64,000 bases of DNA from Epiperipatus broadwayi (taxonomy: Eukaryota; Onychophora; Udeonychophora; Euonychophora; Peripatidae): positions 2,976,001-3,040,000 of the forward strand of contig JAQFVV010000056.1 of the NCBI GenBank assembly GCA_028023455.1, in the 5' to 3' direction. The position numbers and the translations under genes were made by a program. Below, in pieces: positions 1 through 13,224 of this stretch (position 1 is the first letter of the stretch; each line of letters opens with the position of its first letter). A model generated the notes under the pieces. That model searched no databases. It saw only the letters and a list, made by a program, of their open reading frames with translations, and was not told the origin of the DNA.

Positions 1-339
1 TAATAATAATTTTCAAACTCCCCCGAGCCTTTTTATAAAACTTTAAAAAAGTAGCTCTGATTAAAATGTTAAGATATTTTATATATTATAAAAACATAAA
101 GATATCTTGGGTATGTTGTTCTATTACGATTAATGTATATTTGTATGTATAATTATTTATTATTATTAAGAATTGAAAGTATATGTGTGCGTGGGGTGGA
201 GTGGTATATATATTCATAATACTGAAAAATAAACTTTTGCATTTGCAATAAATATATATTCATAATATTGAGATAAACAAACTTTTTCATTTCCATTCAG
301 TCAACATTTTAAATCAAAGTATTTTCATTTATACTTAAC
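1..339. other. AT-rich non-coding stretch
   Basis: No supported gene. The stretch has scattered TA runs and poly-A/T tracts, with stop codons frequent in all frames. Confidence 0.6.
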
Positions 340-575
340 CTCAGTACCGGCATTTTTCTTGTTACTATTCAGAATCATTTCTTCTGTTTGACCAGACAGC
401 TCTGTTATTTGCATTTCATTTTGCCCGACGTGTATTAGCCAAGAAGTTACTTTCCCGTAGATGATTCTTATTACTTTTTTAATGTCAAGACAATTATCTC
501 TGTAGCTCAACAGATTATGATCAATTTTTTTAAATCCCCGTGGGAATTTCATTGTATCTACATCATTAATAATTG
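340..575 (-). CDS. candidate internal exon, product not recognised
   Basis: An open frame on the minus strand is clearly less AT-rich than its surroundings. It is preceded by a pyrimidine-rich acceptor-like tract ending in TTAG and closes at GAG followed by GTTAAG, a plausible 5' splice site. The proposed exon is 236 nt: two bases completing a codon, then 78 codons ending in phase 0. The peptide has mixed, normal-looking composition (for example PRGFKKIDHNLLSYRDN and KVTSWLIHVGQNEMQ), without the Ile/Lys/Asn monotony of random AT-rich frames. I do not recognise a family. It could be an exon of a host gene with large introns on this strand, or a chance frame. No neighbouring exon with compatible phase was found. 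Confidence 0.35.
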
Positions 576-1117
576 CTAACGAAAGCAAGATAATAAATGA
601 AATTTGTTTTCTTATTCATTTTCTACTATTTATTTTCAAATAATAAGAGCTCAATTGTTTACATTTTAACAAAACTTTTACCTATTTAGAAACTTGTTAA
701 ATAATTGAGATTTTTATTTTATTACAGGGAATTCGTTTTAGGTAAATTATTTTTCTTAATTTTTCATCTACGTTAATTTTGATTTCGAATTATTTAAAGT
801 TTGCCATAATTTGAAATTTCATAGTTATTAATTTTACCAGCACAAACAAAAAGAAATAAAATGGATAATTTTCTGCATTTAACGCAATCAGTTTACTAAT
901 ACACTATGAAAAATATAATTGTAAATTGATTGAATATTAAAGTTATCAGAATAGATTGATGAAAAATAAGATATTTGCCAATCCACGCTATTTTTGTTTT
1001 ATGAATATTCTTATTCATAATAAAGACTATTATTGGTCGATTAATTGCTGATCCGTATTATATTAATTGTACTACAACTATTATCTATATATTGTCTTAA
1101 TCTTATATATTATATGA
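576..1117. other. AT-rich non-coding stretch
   Basis: Nothing recognisable. It would be intronic if the flanking exon candidate is real. Confidence 0.5.
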
Positions 1118-1290
1118 CGGCTTAGTAGAGCATTAGTGTATGTAACTGCTGTGTTTATGATCTAGGTTCAAATCTCAACCCGATAAAATTTGAATCTTTT
1201 TCAGATTCTAATTAGACTTAGATTTTGTTTCTTCAAATAACCAAACGATAAGCTACTCATCTCTAATCATCCAGTATTGCTAAAAAATGC
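1118..1290 (+). repeat. tRNA-derived SINE-like sequence
   Basis: The first 75 bases resemble a tRNA. A D-arm-like TAGTAGAGCATTAG recalls the tRNA-Lys D-loop, followed about 40 bases later by a B-box-like GGTTCAAATCTC. The tail to about 1290 shares patches (a TTTTTCAGAT block and AATCATYCAGTATT) with 16225-16370, so this looks like two members of one dispersed family. The acceptor stem is not preserved. This is an inference from motif order; I cannot run a structure model. Confidence 0.4.
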
Positions 1291-2109
1291 TCTAACTCCA
1301 CTCAACATTTGGAAAGCTTAATGAATAATGGATACTTTAAGTTTCACTGCTCTTCTCTTAGAGGGTGGAGAAAATTACCATGCAGGAGACGGGCTTTCTT
1401 CTGAGAAATAAATTACCGATCAGTAACAATAAAATCATATAATACTAATATAATTTGGTTTTTGCACACATTTATCACAAAATCAGATTTTGATCAGAAT
1501 AAATATTGAAGATTTATTCAAAAGTTTTAGTAAATCTAGAGCTTATTTTTTGTAAAAAAATTTAAGCTTCAGTAATTATAAAGTGTATATATTTAAAAAA
1601 TACCCAATGAATCATGTTTTGATAAATGAGAATAAATAAAACTAAAAAACTTATAAAAGGCATTTGGGATTGATTCTCCACTTCTCACATTTATTACAAG
1701 CTTAAGAAGATAATTACTCCTACATGGTAGTGATTATAATCTCTAGCCAGTGTGATCAATCTATGTCTTCAAACTTTTTATTTAATAGTGTTGGATCTAG
1801 TATAATTGGATTTATTTAGATCTATTCTAACCCAGATGCAGTAGATCCAGACCCAAAAACTTGTCACTTTTATGAAAGCCATAAGCTATAAACTAATTAG
1901 TTAGAAAATATGAATAGATTGGGGCTGGGTGGATATTTAATAAGCATTATCACTTAACAACCATTGATTGTTCAAGTTCACAATAGAGGTCAGAAGTGAA
2001 GAACTATAAATAAATAAAACTAAACTCAAAAATTGGGAAAAAAGTAAATGATGATAATTATACTCTATAATAAAAAAAACATTTCAGTTGCTTTAAGTTT
2101 TTTGTTTAG

Positions 2110-2140
<31 letters not shown>

Positions 2141-4365
2141 TTATGGTCAGCCATTTTGAGTTCTATGTCAATGAGATTAATATTTCATTAAATCACAATT
2201 CAAAGTGAAACATACAGAAAGAAATTAAATCATTGTAACATACATTTAAAATGTATATTTTATACATCTTATGTTCTGTCACCAATGTTTTTTTTGTTTG
2301 TTTGTTTATTTGTCTTTTGTAATTATATGACCAAAACAACCTTTTTGTAGTGCTGTTAATATATATTTTTTAAATTAAAGTTCTGCTATTTTTTTACCTG
2401 AATGTAGTCACAAATAAATAAAAATTAAAACAAAAATGTGATATACAATTTATTACTATATCTTAATAATGTAAATGATTAATTTTTTTGTCAATATTAA
2501 TTTTGTTTTACAACAATATATTTTTGTCTGAACAAAAATAATATATATATTGTACCCTTACAATTGGTACAGAAAGCTCGGGTAGGGTTGGATAAGTAGC
2601 TATATTAAAAAAAATTAAATTATGTTATTTTCTAGCATATAATTTTAATATTATAGGTAGTAGGGTTCAAACTCAGTAGATAGGAGGCTATAAAGATATG
2701 TTGGATAGTTTGAACTCATTTTGAGATGAATTAAATAGCAAAATGATACAATAACTTGTTTAAAAGATAATATTAATTTTGATTTATTATATTTAAAAAT
2801 ATTACAAAGACAGAATAGCTTAATTATAGCAGTAAATATTTTATATTATAGATTTAAAGTAATTATTTTTATTTGGAATATTATTTAAATGATAGTTAAT
2901 TTAATATTAGTTTAAAATGTGATGAAAGTATCACTTGATTAGAGGTGATTGTATGAATATGTGATTTTTCAAAAAGTTAGGTAAAGTAAACTTTAATTTT
3001 AGCTTGTTAATAAAAATTTGATACATAATAAAGTGTAACAAATATTAAGTCTAGAGATAATATTAGAAAAGTAATAATTAAAATTATTATTATTTTATTT
3101 AAGTGTAATATTTTATTTTTAAATCAATTTTAGGTTGTTAGAATATTAAAAATTGTTTTAACAAGGATATTTAATTTTTTAGATAAAAATATTTAATATT
3201 TAAGGTATTAAATAATTTGATAATATTTAATATATGACTCATAGTTTTAAAACTTAATTTTAAAAATGATATTGATGTAGTTATGTAAATTAGCAGATTT
3301 TTACAAGCAGTATTGACCAATGGAATCATTGGATTAAGACTAGTATAATGACAGAGAGTGAAGCCAGTCTAGATAGATTTCTCACTGATTTTCATAGATT
3401 CTTAGTGATTTACAGATTCAGATTAAGACAGATTTAGTTTGAAATTTATAACTATATTTTTATATTGTGACAGTAGTAATTTCTTTTAAATTATTATTAT
3501 TTTACTTAAAAGTGTTTTGAAAAATATAATTGGAATAACTATTTAAATAATGGTTCACTAAAACACCAAATTTACCTGTCAGTTTATTCTTTTTGAAATG
3601 TGGCTTAGGACCTCAATAATTCTATGGAACATGATAGTAGTTACTTAAATATTGGAACAATGAACACCAAATGTCAAGGAATATACTACAATGAGACCGG
3701 AGAAGATTTATGCAAGAACTTTGAAATTTTTATAAATAATATGTCTGGGTGAGTGAACATTTATTTGAAATAACCTTATCATATTACAATGAAGCTAATT
3801 TATTAAAGTTAATTGAAAGGAATCGGATATTTATTAAAAAAACATTATCGTAGTATTAAATTTAAAAGAAATAAAAGAAAGTTAAGACTCTGCAACTAAG
3901 TTTAAAAACTGAATTTAAAATGTTTTATGGTATAATAGTATGACTGTTTATTATATAATTGATAGTAATAATTTACATTTAATTTGTCTTTAAAGTAATC
4001 AAAATGGACTTACGTTTTAAGAATGATGTATTTAAAGACAAATTGAAGATGACTTTTGAATGTCTTTTATGCTTTTAAAAGGACTTGCTATTGATCAAAT
4101 CAATAAATAAATTATATACTTTAAAAATAACTTTATTTGGAATAAATGAGCTCTGATATGTCTTTTTAAAAGATTGAAATTATATCAGATAATAAATGCT
4201 TTGAATAATATATAGCTGTCATTTATCTATAAAAATATTTAATGACAAAATACACATTTTAAAAGGATAAAAATTGAAAATCTTTTAAAGAAAGAAATAT
4301 TTATTTTAATTTATAAACTACATGTCTGCTGATAAATGTATTAAATAAATAATTTATATTATATA
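1291..4365. other. AT-rich non-coding stretch
   Basis: No gene is supported. It contains a T-run directly followed by an A-run near 2110-2142, a weak hairpin-forming simple sequence, and many TA-rich segments. Short weakly similar phrases around 3330-3440 do not reach a definable repeat. Confidence 0.5.
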
Positions 4366-4584
4366 ATGTTTTCATTAATGTTTTTGACCATGGAGATGCA
4401 AATATTATTTGTACTATGTTTATTACAATATATCTGCTATACACAATGGCCAAAACCAAGAAATACATATGTAAGAAATATTTTCATAAATGGATCCATA
4501 AATTATTTACTTTATGGAGATATTACATGCCTGAATAGATGCCAAAAAAACCGAAATGAACAATTATTTCTTCAGGATGGCTAA
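4366..4584 (+). CDS. weak candidate exon with signal-peptide-like start
   Basis: From the Met codon at 4390 the frame reads MEMQILFVLCLLQYICYTQW, a hydrophobic core resembling a signal peptide. About 17 codons further on is ACATAT followed by GTAAGA, a good 5' splice-site match, so a short first exon is conceivable. The remainder of the frame is undistinguished and ends at 4584. No family is recognised. In such AT-rich DNA a hydrophobic frame of this size can arise by chance, so confidence is low. Confidence 0.15.
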   Translation: MFSLMFLTMEMQILFVLCLLQYICYTQWPKPRNTYVRNIFINGSINYLLYGDITCLNRCQKNRNEQLFLQDG

Positions 4585-7087
4585 TATTTTTCTTGGATTT
4601 TACCAGATTTTATTAGTATTTGTACATCTCTTCAAATGGTATCAAGACTGGAATATGATTCTGCACAAAGCTTTCACTTGTAACTAGACAATGGGGCAAG
4701 ATTCCTGACAAGTGTTCAGCTTACGAGCAGGAGAAGAGAAAGAAAAAATGTTTTTGTAACTTTAAAACTTTAACATTTTTTACTAAATCTAATATTAATA
4801 TTTAAAATATTACTTTTTTAAAAAAAATAACCTGTTGTTATTATAATTTAAATTTAATCTTAAAATAGATTTACTTTATTATTATGTTAAATATAAAAAA
4901 ATGAGTATTCAGAAAATAATTTTCTGAACAGGGTAAATTACAATCATAATTGGTTTTTTTTGATGTATGGTTCAAAAAGCAGATCGCCATAAATGATCTT
5001 AACAATGGTTGAGATCATTGGTAATTTCTTTTTATTTAGATTACATTTTGCTTAATCATTTTTTTTTTAAAAATGATATATCCTAATTAGTATTTTAAAT
5101 TAGTATTTCATATTGCTTGAATTTAATATTAAACAGTGGAATGAACTGTTGATAGAAATTATCATTGTGTGTATTTTTTATAAAAGAATTGATGAATGCA
5201 GACGAATGTTTTGAAAACATCCAAGAATATTTAAAATATCTATTTAATGTGAATGTTTGAATATGCATACATTAGGTAACATCTTCAATTTATTAATGTT
5301 TTATTTTTGTGAATGTTATCTGCTGAAATACAGAGAAAGACATAATACTGATCTCTAATTTATATAATAGCAAATAAATAAATGTATAGTATGAATGTAT
5401 ATTTTTATCAAGATCATTTGTGCTTGAAAACTTTAAAAAATATCTTGAAATGAATTGAGATCTTTGTTGTTTCTTTAATATTGTGTTGTGGAAACTATTT
5501 TAGAATGCAGTTTGTATATTTTACAATGTTAAGTGAGTTATTCAGTGTGGAAGATATAGGATGGTGGTCAGGAGAATAATATTCATATGAAATCCTAGGT
5601 GTTAGGAATATGTTGAAAACTGTTGTATGTGAATTATATTTTCATACTTTAAAGTTATTAAAATATACAGATAACATAGGGCTGTATATCATTTTCCATG
5701 GACAGTTGCATTTCCTTATCATCAATAAGTGCTATAATAGAGCCATGACTTGAATCTTAGGTGCCCAATGAATATGGACCTATTATTATGATTTTGCACT
5801 GTATCCATGATGATATTATCTTACTTGTTTGAGTCATTCTTGTTATTATTCCATACCCTACACTTTAATCACTATCTATCACCACAGGAATCATCGTAGA
5901 GGATAGTTTTATAAGTTGGTAAAATAATGACTAAACCATTTAAAGTTGATATTTTGTGAGAGAGCAAGATGAAGTATATAGAAATTTCTTTTGCAAATGT
6001 TGTTGAGATGTTTGATGATTGTCATAGTATATAATATTAGAGATCACTTAGCTTAAACAGCTGCATATTTAAATTGGAATGGGAGTGAGAATAGTGAAAA
6101 TGATTTTGAATAATATGATGAATGTAAGAGTATAAAAACAAAAGGAAATACAAATATCAAGCAATATAATTTATTGATAGTTCTTTAAATTTTATTATAA
6201 ATAATTTAAACACATTTAAGTTACAAAAAAATTATGGAATTATCTCTTAAGTATTTTGCATAAATAGTAATTTTTTATAGGAGATATTCATATATTTTAT
6301 TTAAAATTTTCTGATATTCAAATATCAGGATGATACTTTGCTAAACTGCAAAGAAAGTCTTTAATAATTTTTCTTTTAATATTTTATTTGTTGGACTTTA
6401 AGAAGTGTATTTTAAAATATAAACTTATATTGATGCACTACATCATAAAAAGTATATTTTATAACAGTTTAAGTCTAATATTAAGTTTTCTTAGAAATTG
6501 TGAAATTTATTGTAATTGTTTCCAATATAAATAGTAAAATTATATATTTACTGAATGAGGATAATATATTGTCATTACTGTTGTAAGTTTTATTTTGTTT
6601 GAAATCACCAGAGTGAAGGCTATTTTTATTTTATTTCTTGTTATTTATTGATAAGATTTACTGAAAATATTTTTTTTAATGTTAAATAATGTCAATTCTT
6701 ATTTTACTTTTGTAAATATTTTTTTATATTATGTTATAAATTTATTGTAAGAGTATAATATTGTTAATTTATAAATAAATTTGTTAACTGATTTTGAAAC
6801 CTATATTCTAGTCGAGTTGTGATTTATCTACATGTTGTTTATTTGATTTTTCATTCTACATGCATGATCCACAGTAGTTAATAATTTGAAATATTACTTG
6901 TTTGGCACATGATCCATAAAGATTACACTATACATTGGCATGGTAATAAATAACTTTCTAATTAGAAACCTGTGAAAATATATCAGAGTGAAAAAAAAAT
7001 CTATACTTATTGTTTTGAGCACTCTACTTGAGATTAAAAATTAACATTATATTTAGCTAGTAAACAATTCAAAACAAAACAACACTC
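4585..7087. other. AT-rich non-coding stretch with one short hairpin
   Basis: No gene is seen. At 4992-5019 there is an inverted repeat (AATGATCTTAAC against GTTGAGATCATT, one mismatch, 4-nt loop). It is too short to assign a function. Confidence 0.5.
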
Positions 7088-7170
7088 TCCATATAGTAGT
7101 GCCATCTTGTGCTAACAAGAGCAATCAATGGATGCCAGAAGGCTTGTGCATAAAATCCCTATCTAACATG
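7088..7170 (+). repeat. dispersed repeat, copy 1
   Basis: It shares an ordered set of blocks with 39719-39802: an ATAGT..CCATC block, ATCAATGGATGC, then TGTGCAT and CCCTATCT. The similarity is clear but diverged, as expected for an old SINE or MITE fragment. The class is unknown. Confidence 0.45.
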
Positions 7171-8487
7171 CTTTGTTTGTGAATGCTTCTCAGCTGTGAA
7201 TCAATTTTAAAATCTTTAGCTCTAAATCTATCTTATGTTATTGTATTAAAGTACAGAATGAAATAGTATTTTTTAGTAGAAAATGCTTTTTAAAAGAATA
7301 AAGGCAAAGTGTTCTATGAATTCTTAAGAAAGCATTCCAGTTTCATTAGATAAATTATTTATTTATTTCCATCCAGGAATCCTTTTGTGAAACATGTAAG
7401 TTTTATTATTTATCTGACTCTTAAATCTTGAATAAATAGTTCATCTTTATATGCTTTATATATATAGTAGGCATACATATTATAAGACTATAATATAAAT
7501 AAAAAAAATAAAAAAAATAATAGTTATTAATAATAATTGAGAAAGCACATTTATATATATACAATATTGTATGTGTGTTCAATTATTCACATATCTGTTC
7601 AACATAATTAAATACCTGTTCCAGACTTTTTTTTTTCAATAATTATTTTAAATACTAATGAAAATGTAACAGCAGTTTTACTATTTCCAGATGCAGCTTC
7701 ATTCAGTTATTTTAATATTTTTAAGACTGTGATAGATTTTGAAACTATATAATTATTCCCTACCTATGTGATTGATTCTCAGCTGTATTTGCAAAGAGAC
7801 TTAAGACTTCTGATGCAATACAAAAATATCAACTGTAACATTCTTACAATTATTATTATTTATTGGTAGAGTTAAAGCTTTTTCCATTTAAACCAAAAAA
7901 ATTATACTTTACTAACTTTAGTTACAAGAAACTGATTCAGGGACACAAGTGACATAAATCTGCTTCTTTTTATAATTTCTCTGAATAATGATTAATTCTT
8001 CTGAAACTTATGACTGATTTCTTAATGTTCAAGTTAATATATTTTTCTCTCATTTAGTAAAATGTTTATCACTCATTTTATTCCAATAATTTTTAGTAAA
8101 AATGTAATATAGTATATACAGTATAAAATTAAAGAAAAAAAAGGCAAAGAAAGAATTCTGAACATATAATTTTTAACTATGTTACTGAACTGCATTTAAA
8201 TTGTAAAAAATATTATTAAGTAAATTCACATTTAAGATTTGAGAATATTACATTTGCCAAGGAAAAAAATGGCTGTCACCACACTGAGATTTGTAAAATT
8301 TAATAAGTTTGTAAGTTATATGTTTATATTTTTTATTTATTTGCATTATTTTTGGTTAGTGTATAATTGATGTTATATAATTGAATACAGCATAATTCAC
8401 AGCTTCACTGTATTATTTTTTTCCTAAAGCAATATCTTTAGGAAAATATATAACCAATTTAAATAGTTGATTATGATCCGATATGGT
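7171..8487. other. AT-rich non-coding stretch
   Basis: Nothing recognised. There are TA-rich and A-rich runs only. Confidence 0.5.
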
Positions 8488-9149
8488 TTAACTCTTTCAC
8501 CGCTGATTATATTATTGGCCGTGTGAGGTAAAAAATCAAAACTTTTAATTGGCCAATTCACAAACTGAAGTGTCAATTAACAAAGTCAATGGCCAAAATA
8601 TATTCACCTTTTATTAATATATTCACTTTAGTTTCATTTGTAAAAAGTATATTAATAATTTGTCAGATTATGAAAGTGAACGAAAGTTTGCTCAAAAATA
8701 AATTTTGATTTATAATTTGAAAAATATTTGATAGCGGCTGAAATTAAAAGAAACATCAATCACCAAGCATGTCATGACTTCTTCTTCCCACTTTGCAATA
8801 AATAAATAATTCTTGCTAAAATATTAACTATTTTTGTAAAATAATATTTATTTTTCACATATTTTATGAAAATAATTTATATTTCATCAAAAAATACTGT
8901 TAAAATGCTCTAAAACATTCGTTTATCATTTTCAAAATAAAACAAAAACCGTTCGTAACTCTTTACTTTTTGGCAGCCATTTTCTTTGTTGAAAAATTTA
9001 AACAGCCAATAAGATTCAAGAAAAGGTGGTGAGAAGGTGGTGCTTTGGTTTTGTTTGACATATATGGTCTTTTTTATTGAATTTTTACTTGTAAAATAAT
9101 TCAAGAGAGGGCAGCATCTTACAGAACTTTTTTTCTTCTAAAAAATGAC
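8488..9149 (+). mobile_element. 650-bp non-autonomous repeat, copy 1 (piggyBac-like end)
   Basis: It matches 14706-15353 in the same orientation over its length. The best-kept blocks are a 50-bp stretch around 8636-8690 and the 3' block ending in GAGAGGGCAGCATCTTAC. Both copies begin at TTAA followed by CYYTTT, the pattern of piggyBac-type termini with TTAA target sites. No matching inverted terminus was found at the other end and no transposase is encoded, so the family assignment is tentative. The minus-strand open frame at 8910-9104 differs between copies and is not considered coding. Confidence 0.55.
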
Positions 9150-10095
9150 ATCAGAATCATAAATGTAGTACAAAAACTGAACGATTTACAGTGATGTCAA
9201 GTTACCTCGTTTTTAAACAAATCGATAGATGAAAGTTAATGTAGTGAAATGTGAGAATTTTAAAACAATTTTTTTAAAAAAAAAAAAACTTAGCCTAGAG
9301 GATTACAAATGACTAATTTCTTTATTCAATTTTAATTAAAAAATCTAATTAAATAATGGTTATGAGAGAAAAGAATATTTTAAATTTAATTTAAAATACA
9401 AAAATTTAACAATGTGTAATTTTAAAAAAATTCATGTTATATGATGTTATCTGCCACAGTTTCTTCATTATTAAATTTTTTCCAACATAGTGATATTTTT
9501 TACTTCAATTTTTTAAAAAAATCGAATTAACTCAACAACCTTGTAAAACTCCCCACTTGTAAAGAAGGGATTTTATTAGATAAAGATCTGAGTTATAAAA
9601 TAACTGCTATTTCAGTCCATATTTTTTTATTAGTTAAATCAACTGGATACAAAAATATTTTTCTGTTTGCATCCAGATCATCTACATAAAAGAATTTTCA
9701 TAAATTTAAATTGATTACTGATTTTAAAATGACATATGCAATAAGTAAATAATGTTAGCACTTAAATCTCATTCTATGTAACAATTAATGTTTTATTATT
9801 TAAATCAACTTTTTGAATTAACTTATGATACAAAAATAATTTTCTGTTCAAACTATCTTCATGGACTATATCTTGAAATTTATGAAGTGGTAAAACTTCA
9901 TAAAAATCAGTCTACTATTTCTTAATTTTTTTGCATTAAGCATACTTATTTCAGAGTGTATGCTTAGATTTCATACTTCAAAGCTCATACCTAGAGTTGA
10001 AAAAAATATCAGAGTTTTGAAGAAACCTATACTTCTAAAAAATTAGTTGCATTTGTATATAAAAAAGCAGTTTAGTAATAGCTAAATAGCTAATG
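9150..10095. other. AT-rich non-coding stretch
   Basis: No gene or repeat could be defined. Confidence 0.5.
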
Positions 10096-10181
10096 TTCCA
10101 GTACAATAAAAACCACTTTTCTCAGAGCTTCTTCTTTGAGAAAAAAGAAGTTCTGAGGAAAGTTCTTGTTATTGCACTGAA
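10096..10181 (+). repeat. long imperfect hairpin (MITE- or pre-miRNA-like)
   Basis: Two arms of about 38 nt (10096-10133 and 10145-10181) are imperfect reverse complements with only a short loop around GAGAAA. Mismatches are spread along the stem. The size and shape would suit a microRNA precursor, but a small palindromic transposon relic is equally possible. There is no expression evidence. Confidence 0.5.
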
Positions 10182-13069
10182 ATGTCAGCAAAACTATAAA
10201 TTCATCTTTTATCTGTGAGAATATTAGAATTAATATATATACTGTTACTTAAAGAAATCAAATAAAAATAATAGGAATGGGCAAACCATTCTATAACCTA
10301 AAGAAAGTAAATGGATTGCAAAGAAATCAAGTCACGTGTCACATGACCTAATTTAATAAGCTTGTATTACAAATGTTATATGTAAAGCTCACAAATAAGC
10401 TCTTAACAAGCTTTGCAGAATATCCCCAACCCCAGACTTCACTGAGAAAGCCAGTAGCAGTTAAGGACTTATTTCCAAGCTCTATATTTAACAAAGTAAA
10501 TTGATGTATGCATATGACAAGCACATATTGGTTAACCAATAAGAATAAAGTATTGGCTCAACAAACATACAAACTGAAATACCTAAGAAAACAGATATAG
10601 TTTAGCTGGCAAGCATAATTTTGTAACCTATAAAAGAGATAATGATGCTGCTGTACAAAGTACTAGCTAAAACCTTTCTCAATAGCCAAGCTCAAATTGT
10701 AATGTAAAGCTTTGCTCAGTGGATTCTAATAACATATGCACAATACAAAGATATATAGAAATATTATAATAAAATATAATAAAATACAAAGTAAATTATA
10801 TTAATAAATGAAGAGGAAGAGAAATCTCAACTCATTCTAGCATACATAAAAGAATCTTAGTATTGTAAATAAATGCCATTAAGGTTATATTTAAATTTCT
10901 TTCTTTTTCAAAGATCTAATATAATTACCATTTTTTTTAATTTTTTTTATACATCTAAAGATATAATCATCTTATAAGCATCTTCTAAGCATCTTATTGC
11001 TTCGATTAGACAAAATAAAAACATTTTTTTTTTAAAATTTAAAATGTTCGTTGAAAATCTATGCCACTTAAGATTCATCTTTGAATATAAAATTTATAAT
11101 ATTAAAATAAAGTTAATAATATGGTTCGCAACTTATATTAGGGTATCTCAGGGATTTTGATCTTATAAATTTTTTTGACTCTTTAGATTTGATCAGTTGA
11201 ACATAAATGTAGTTAATAAAATAAATAAGACATACCCTTTCCTTAAGCTAATGTCATCACAATTATGATAATAAAAATATTACTACTACTTAAATAAAAT
11301 ATAATATGATCTCTTAAATTTAAAATAAGATAAAAATAAGCTAATATTACACTCAGATATTAAGAATAGGTAAAGGATTTTGTAGCCATCCTAAACATCT
11401 TAGAAGAAATCTACATAACACCTTCTAAATATGAACTAGATTCTTGTAAAATTAATTCTTATCATAAAATAATAAATATGATCTTTAAATATGAATATGA
11501 TTTAATGTAAATATGTACAGTGATTTGAAATAATCAAACTGAATTAGTTAAAATGATTTAAATTTTAAAAAAAATTGTAATTCTTTATTAAGCAAATATA
11601 TTTTTCATAGATGTTCTACTAATGCTTAAATAATTCAAGGAAGTAACTTTTATTAATTTAAATATAATGTACTATTTAGGAAATGTGCTAAAATAATTTA
11701 TAAAATTTTACATGCGTTTAAATTTTATTCAATATGTGAAATATTTCTGTTTGATAAGTGGGATGATGTGAAAAAACGACTATGAAAGTTTATTAAATGT
11801 AACAACAAATATTTATTTACATAAATTTAACAACAAAATTTACAATTAACCTATATTTGAGTTCACATAGCCAAAAAGTTATCACAATGTTGCTTCTGCA
11901 AAATTTATCAGAAGGATCAAAAAAAAAATTAAAAAAATCTCCATACTGCTTTATTAAAATAATTTTCATTGGATTAAGCAAAAGTAATCCATCATATTAA
12001 ATAACATTCTCTTGATTAATTAGTTAAAATTTCTCATTTATCAATTCATTCACATGATAATTATAACCTTTGGCATAATAATAATATTAGTAAAATTAAT
12101 TATTTGTCATAGTTAGTTCTGACAATTAGCAAAGCTTAAATATAGAACTGACACATTTATAATGTACTATTCACATTTTAAGCTGACCTTGAATGTGCTA
12201 GAGGTAAGATGGAAATCCTCAATACCCTGGTAAAACCACTAAAAATTCCAGATAAAGTCATGATAAAATCTTACACATGCTTTATTAAACACATGGTAAA
12301 CTACAAACAATCAATCTTCAATAATAATAAAATAAGGCAAAGTGAAAGTATGATGGCATAGCTCATAAGATACACCAACTTTGATGGCTAATAAAGTGTC
12401 ACTAGTCAGGAGAATAATGAGAATGTGCATCAATGACAAAATACTAAATAAGAATTGTCTTAAAATAGAGAGAGTCTAAGCGACCATCCCTAAATATATG
12501 CTAGCATATAAATGCTAGTAAGACAGCAATAATAAGAGAGAGCCAAATGCTATCATTCCTTTTTGAAAAATAATCTAGAAAAAATAATGATGGAGACTAA
12601 CTAACATCTTTAAAATATATTGGCATATGAAAGCACTCCTAAAATAGAGAAAAAAGAAATCTAATATCTCTAACAAAAATACAACAGCTAACCAATGTGA
12701 CATATGATAAAGAACAATAATTAATTAATATTAAATATGGTTCTATTAACATTTGAAATAAGTCATAAATAAATCATAAAAATATACATCAGCTTATTCA
12801 ACTTACAGAAAAACAATATGCATTCATAAATACATTATTTATATTTTTAAAGGGAGACACATACTACTTAAAATATGTAAATATCATAAATTCCAGTTCT
12901 GAGAACTTTAACCTCTAATATTTCAAAATATAGCATATGTTATGAAAATGATATGCACATAAATAAAAAATAGTATTAAAATTCAAAATATAAATTCCAT
13001 CATTTACAATCAAATAAATAAGTTAAATATTATCCTTTTTGTGTTCTTTTTGAATCATTCTCCATTAAC
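10182..13069. other. AT-rich non-coding stretch
   Basis: No gene is supported. Around 12460-12650 two diverged units about 120 bp apart share AATATAT..GCATAT blocks and a TAAAATAGAGA motif, possibly an old tandem repeat. Confidence 0.4.
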
Positions 13070-13224
13070 TTGAATATTAAGAAGGTTATTGGCAGCAATA
13101 TCTTGTGGACAGCACACATCTACATCATACAATAATATATCTTGAGCTATTAAATCTATAGTATAACAATAAAATCTGGAAAATGCTTTTTTTTGGTTAT
13201 CCTTCATAAATTCAAATAATTCTG
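13070..13224 (-). CDS. candidate internal exon, product not recognised
   Basis: The minus-strand frame reads through a peptide of good complexity (for example ELFEFMKDNQKKAFSRFYCY and DVDVCCPQDIAANNLLNIQ). It is bounded upstream by ATGTTTTCTAG, a convincing acceptor, and downstream by CAA followed by GTTAAT, a possible donor. The exon would be 155 nt: two bases completing a codon, then 51 codons ending in phase 0. The open frame itself extends from 13258 to 13055. Residue composition is unlike the surrounding AT-rich frames. I cannot name the protein. Alternative: a chance open frame. Confidence 0.4.

Noticed and set aside
2110-2142. T-run followed by A-run, palindromic
   Set aside because: Simple homopolymers with no flanking inverted repeats; similar runs occur near 47610 and 61510.
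10330-10346. GTCACGTGTCACATGAC, an E-box-containing near-palindrome
   Set aside because: A single short motif with no gene or promoter nearby; expected by chance at this scale.
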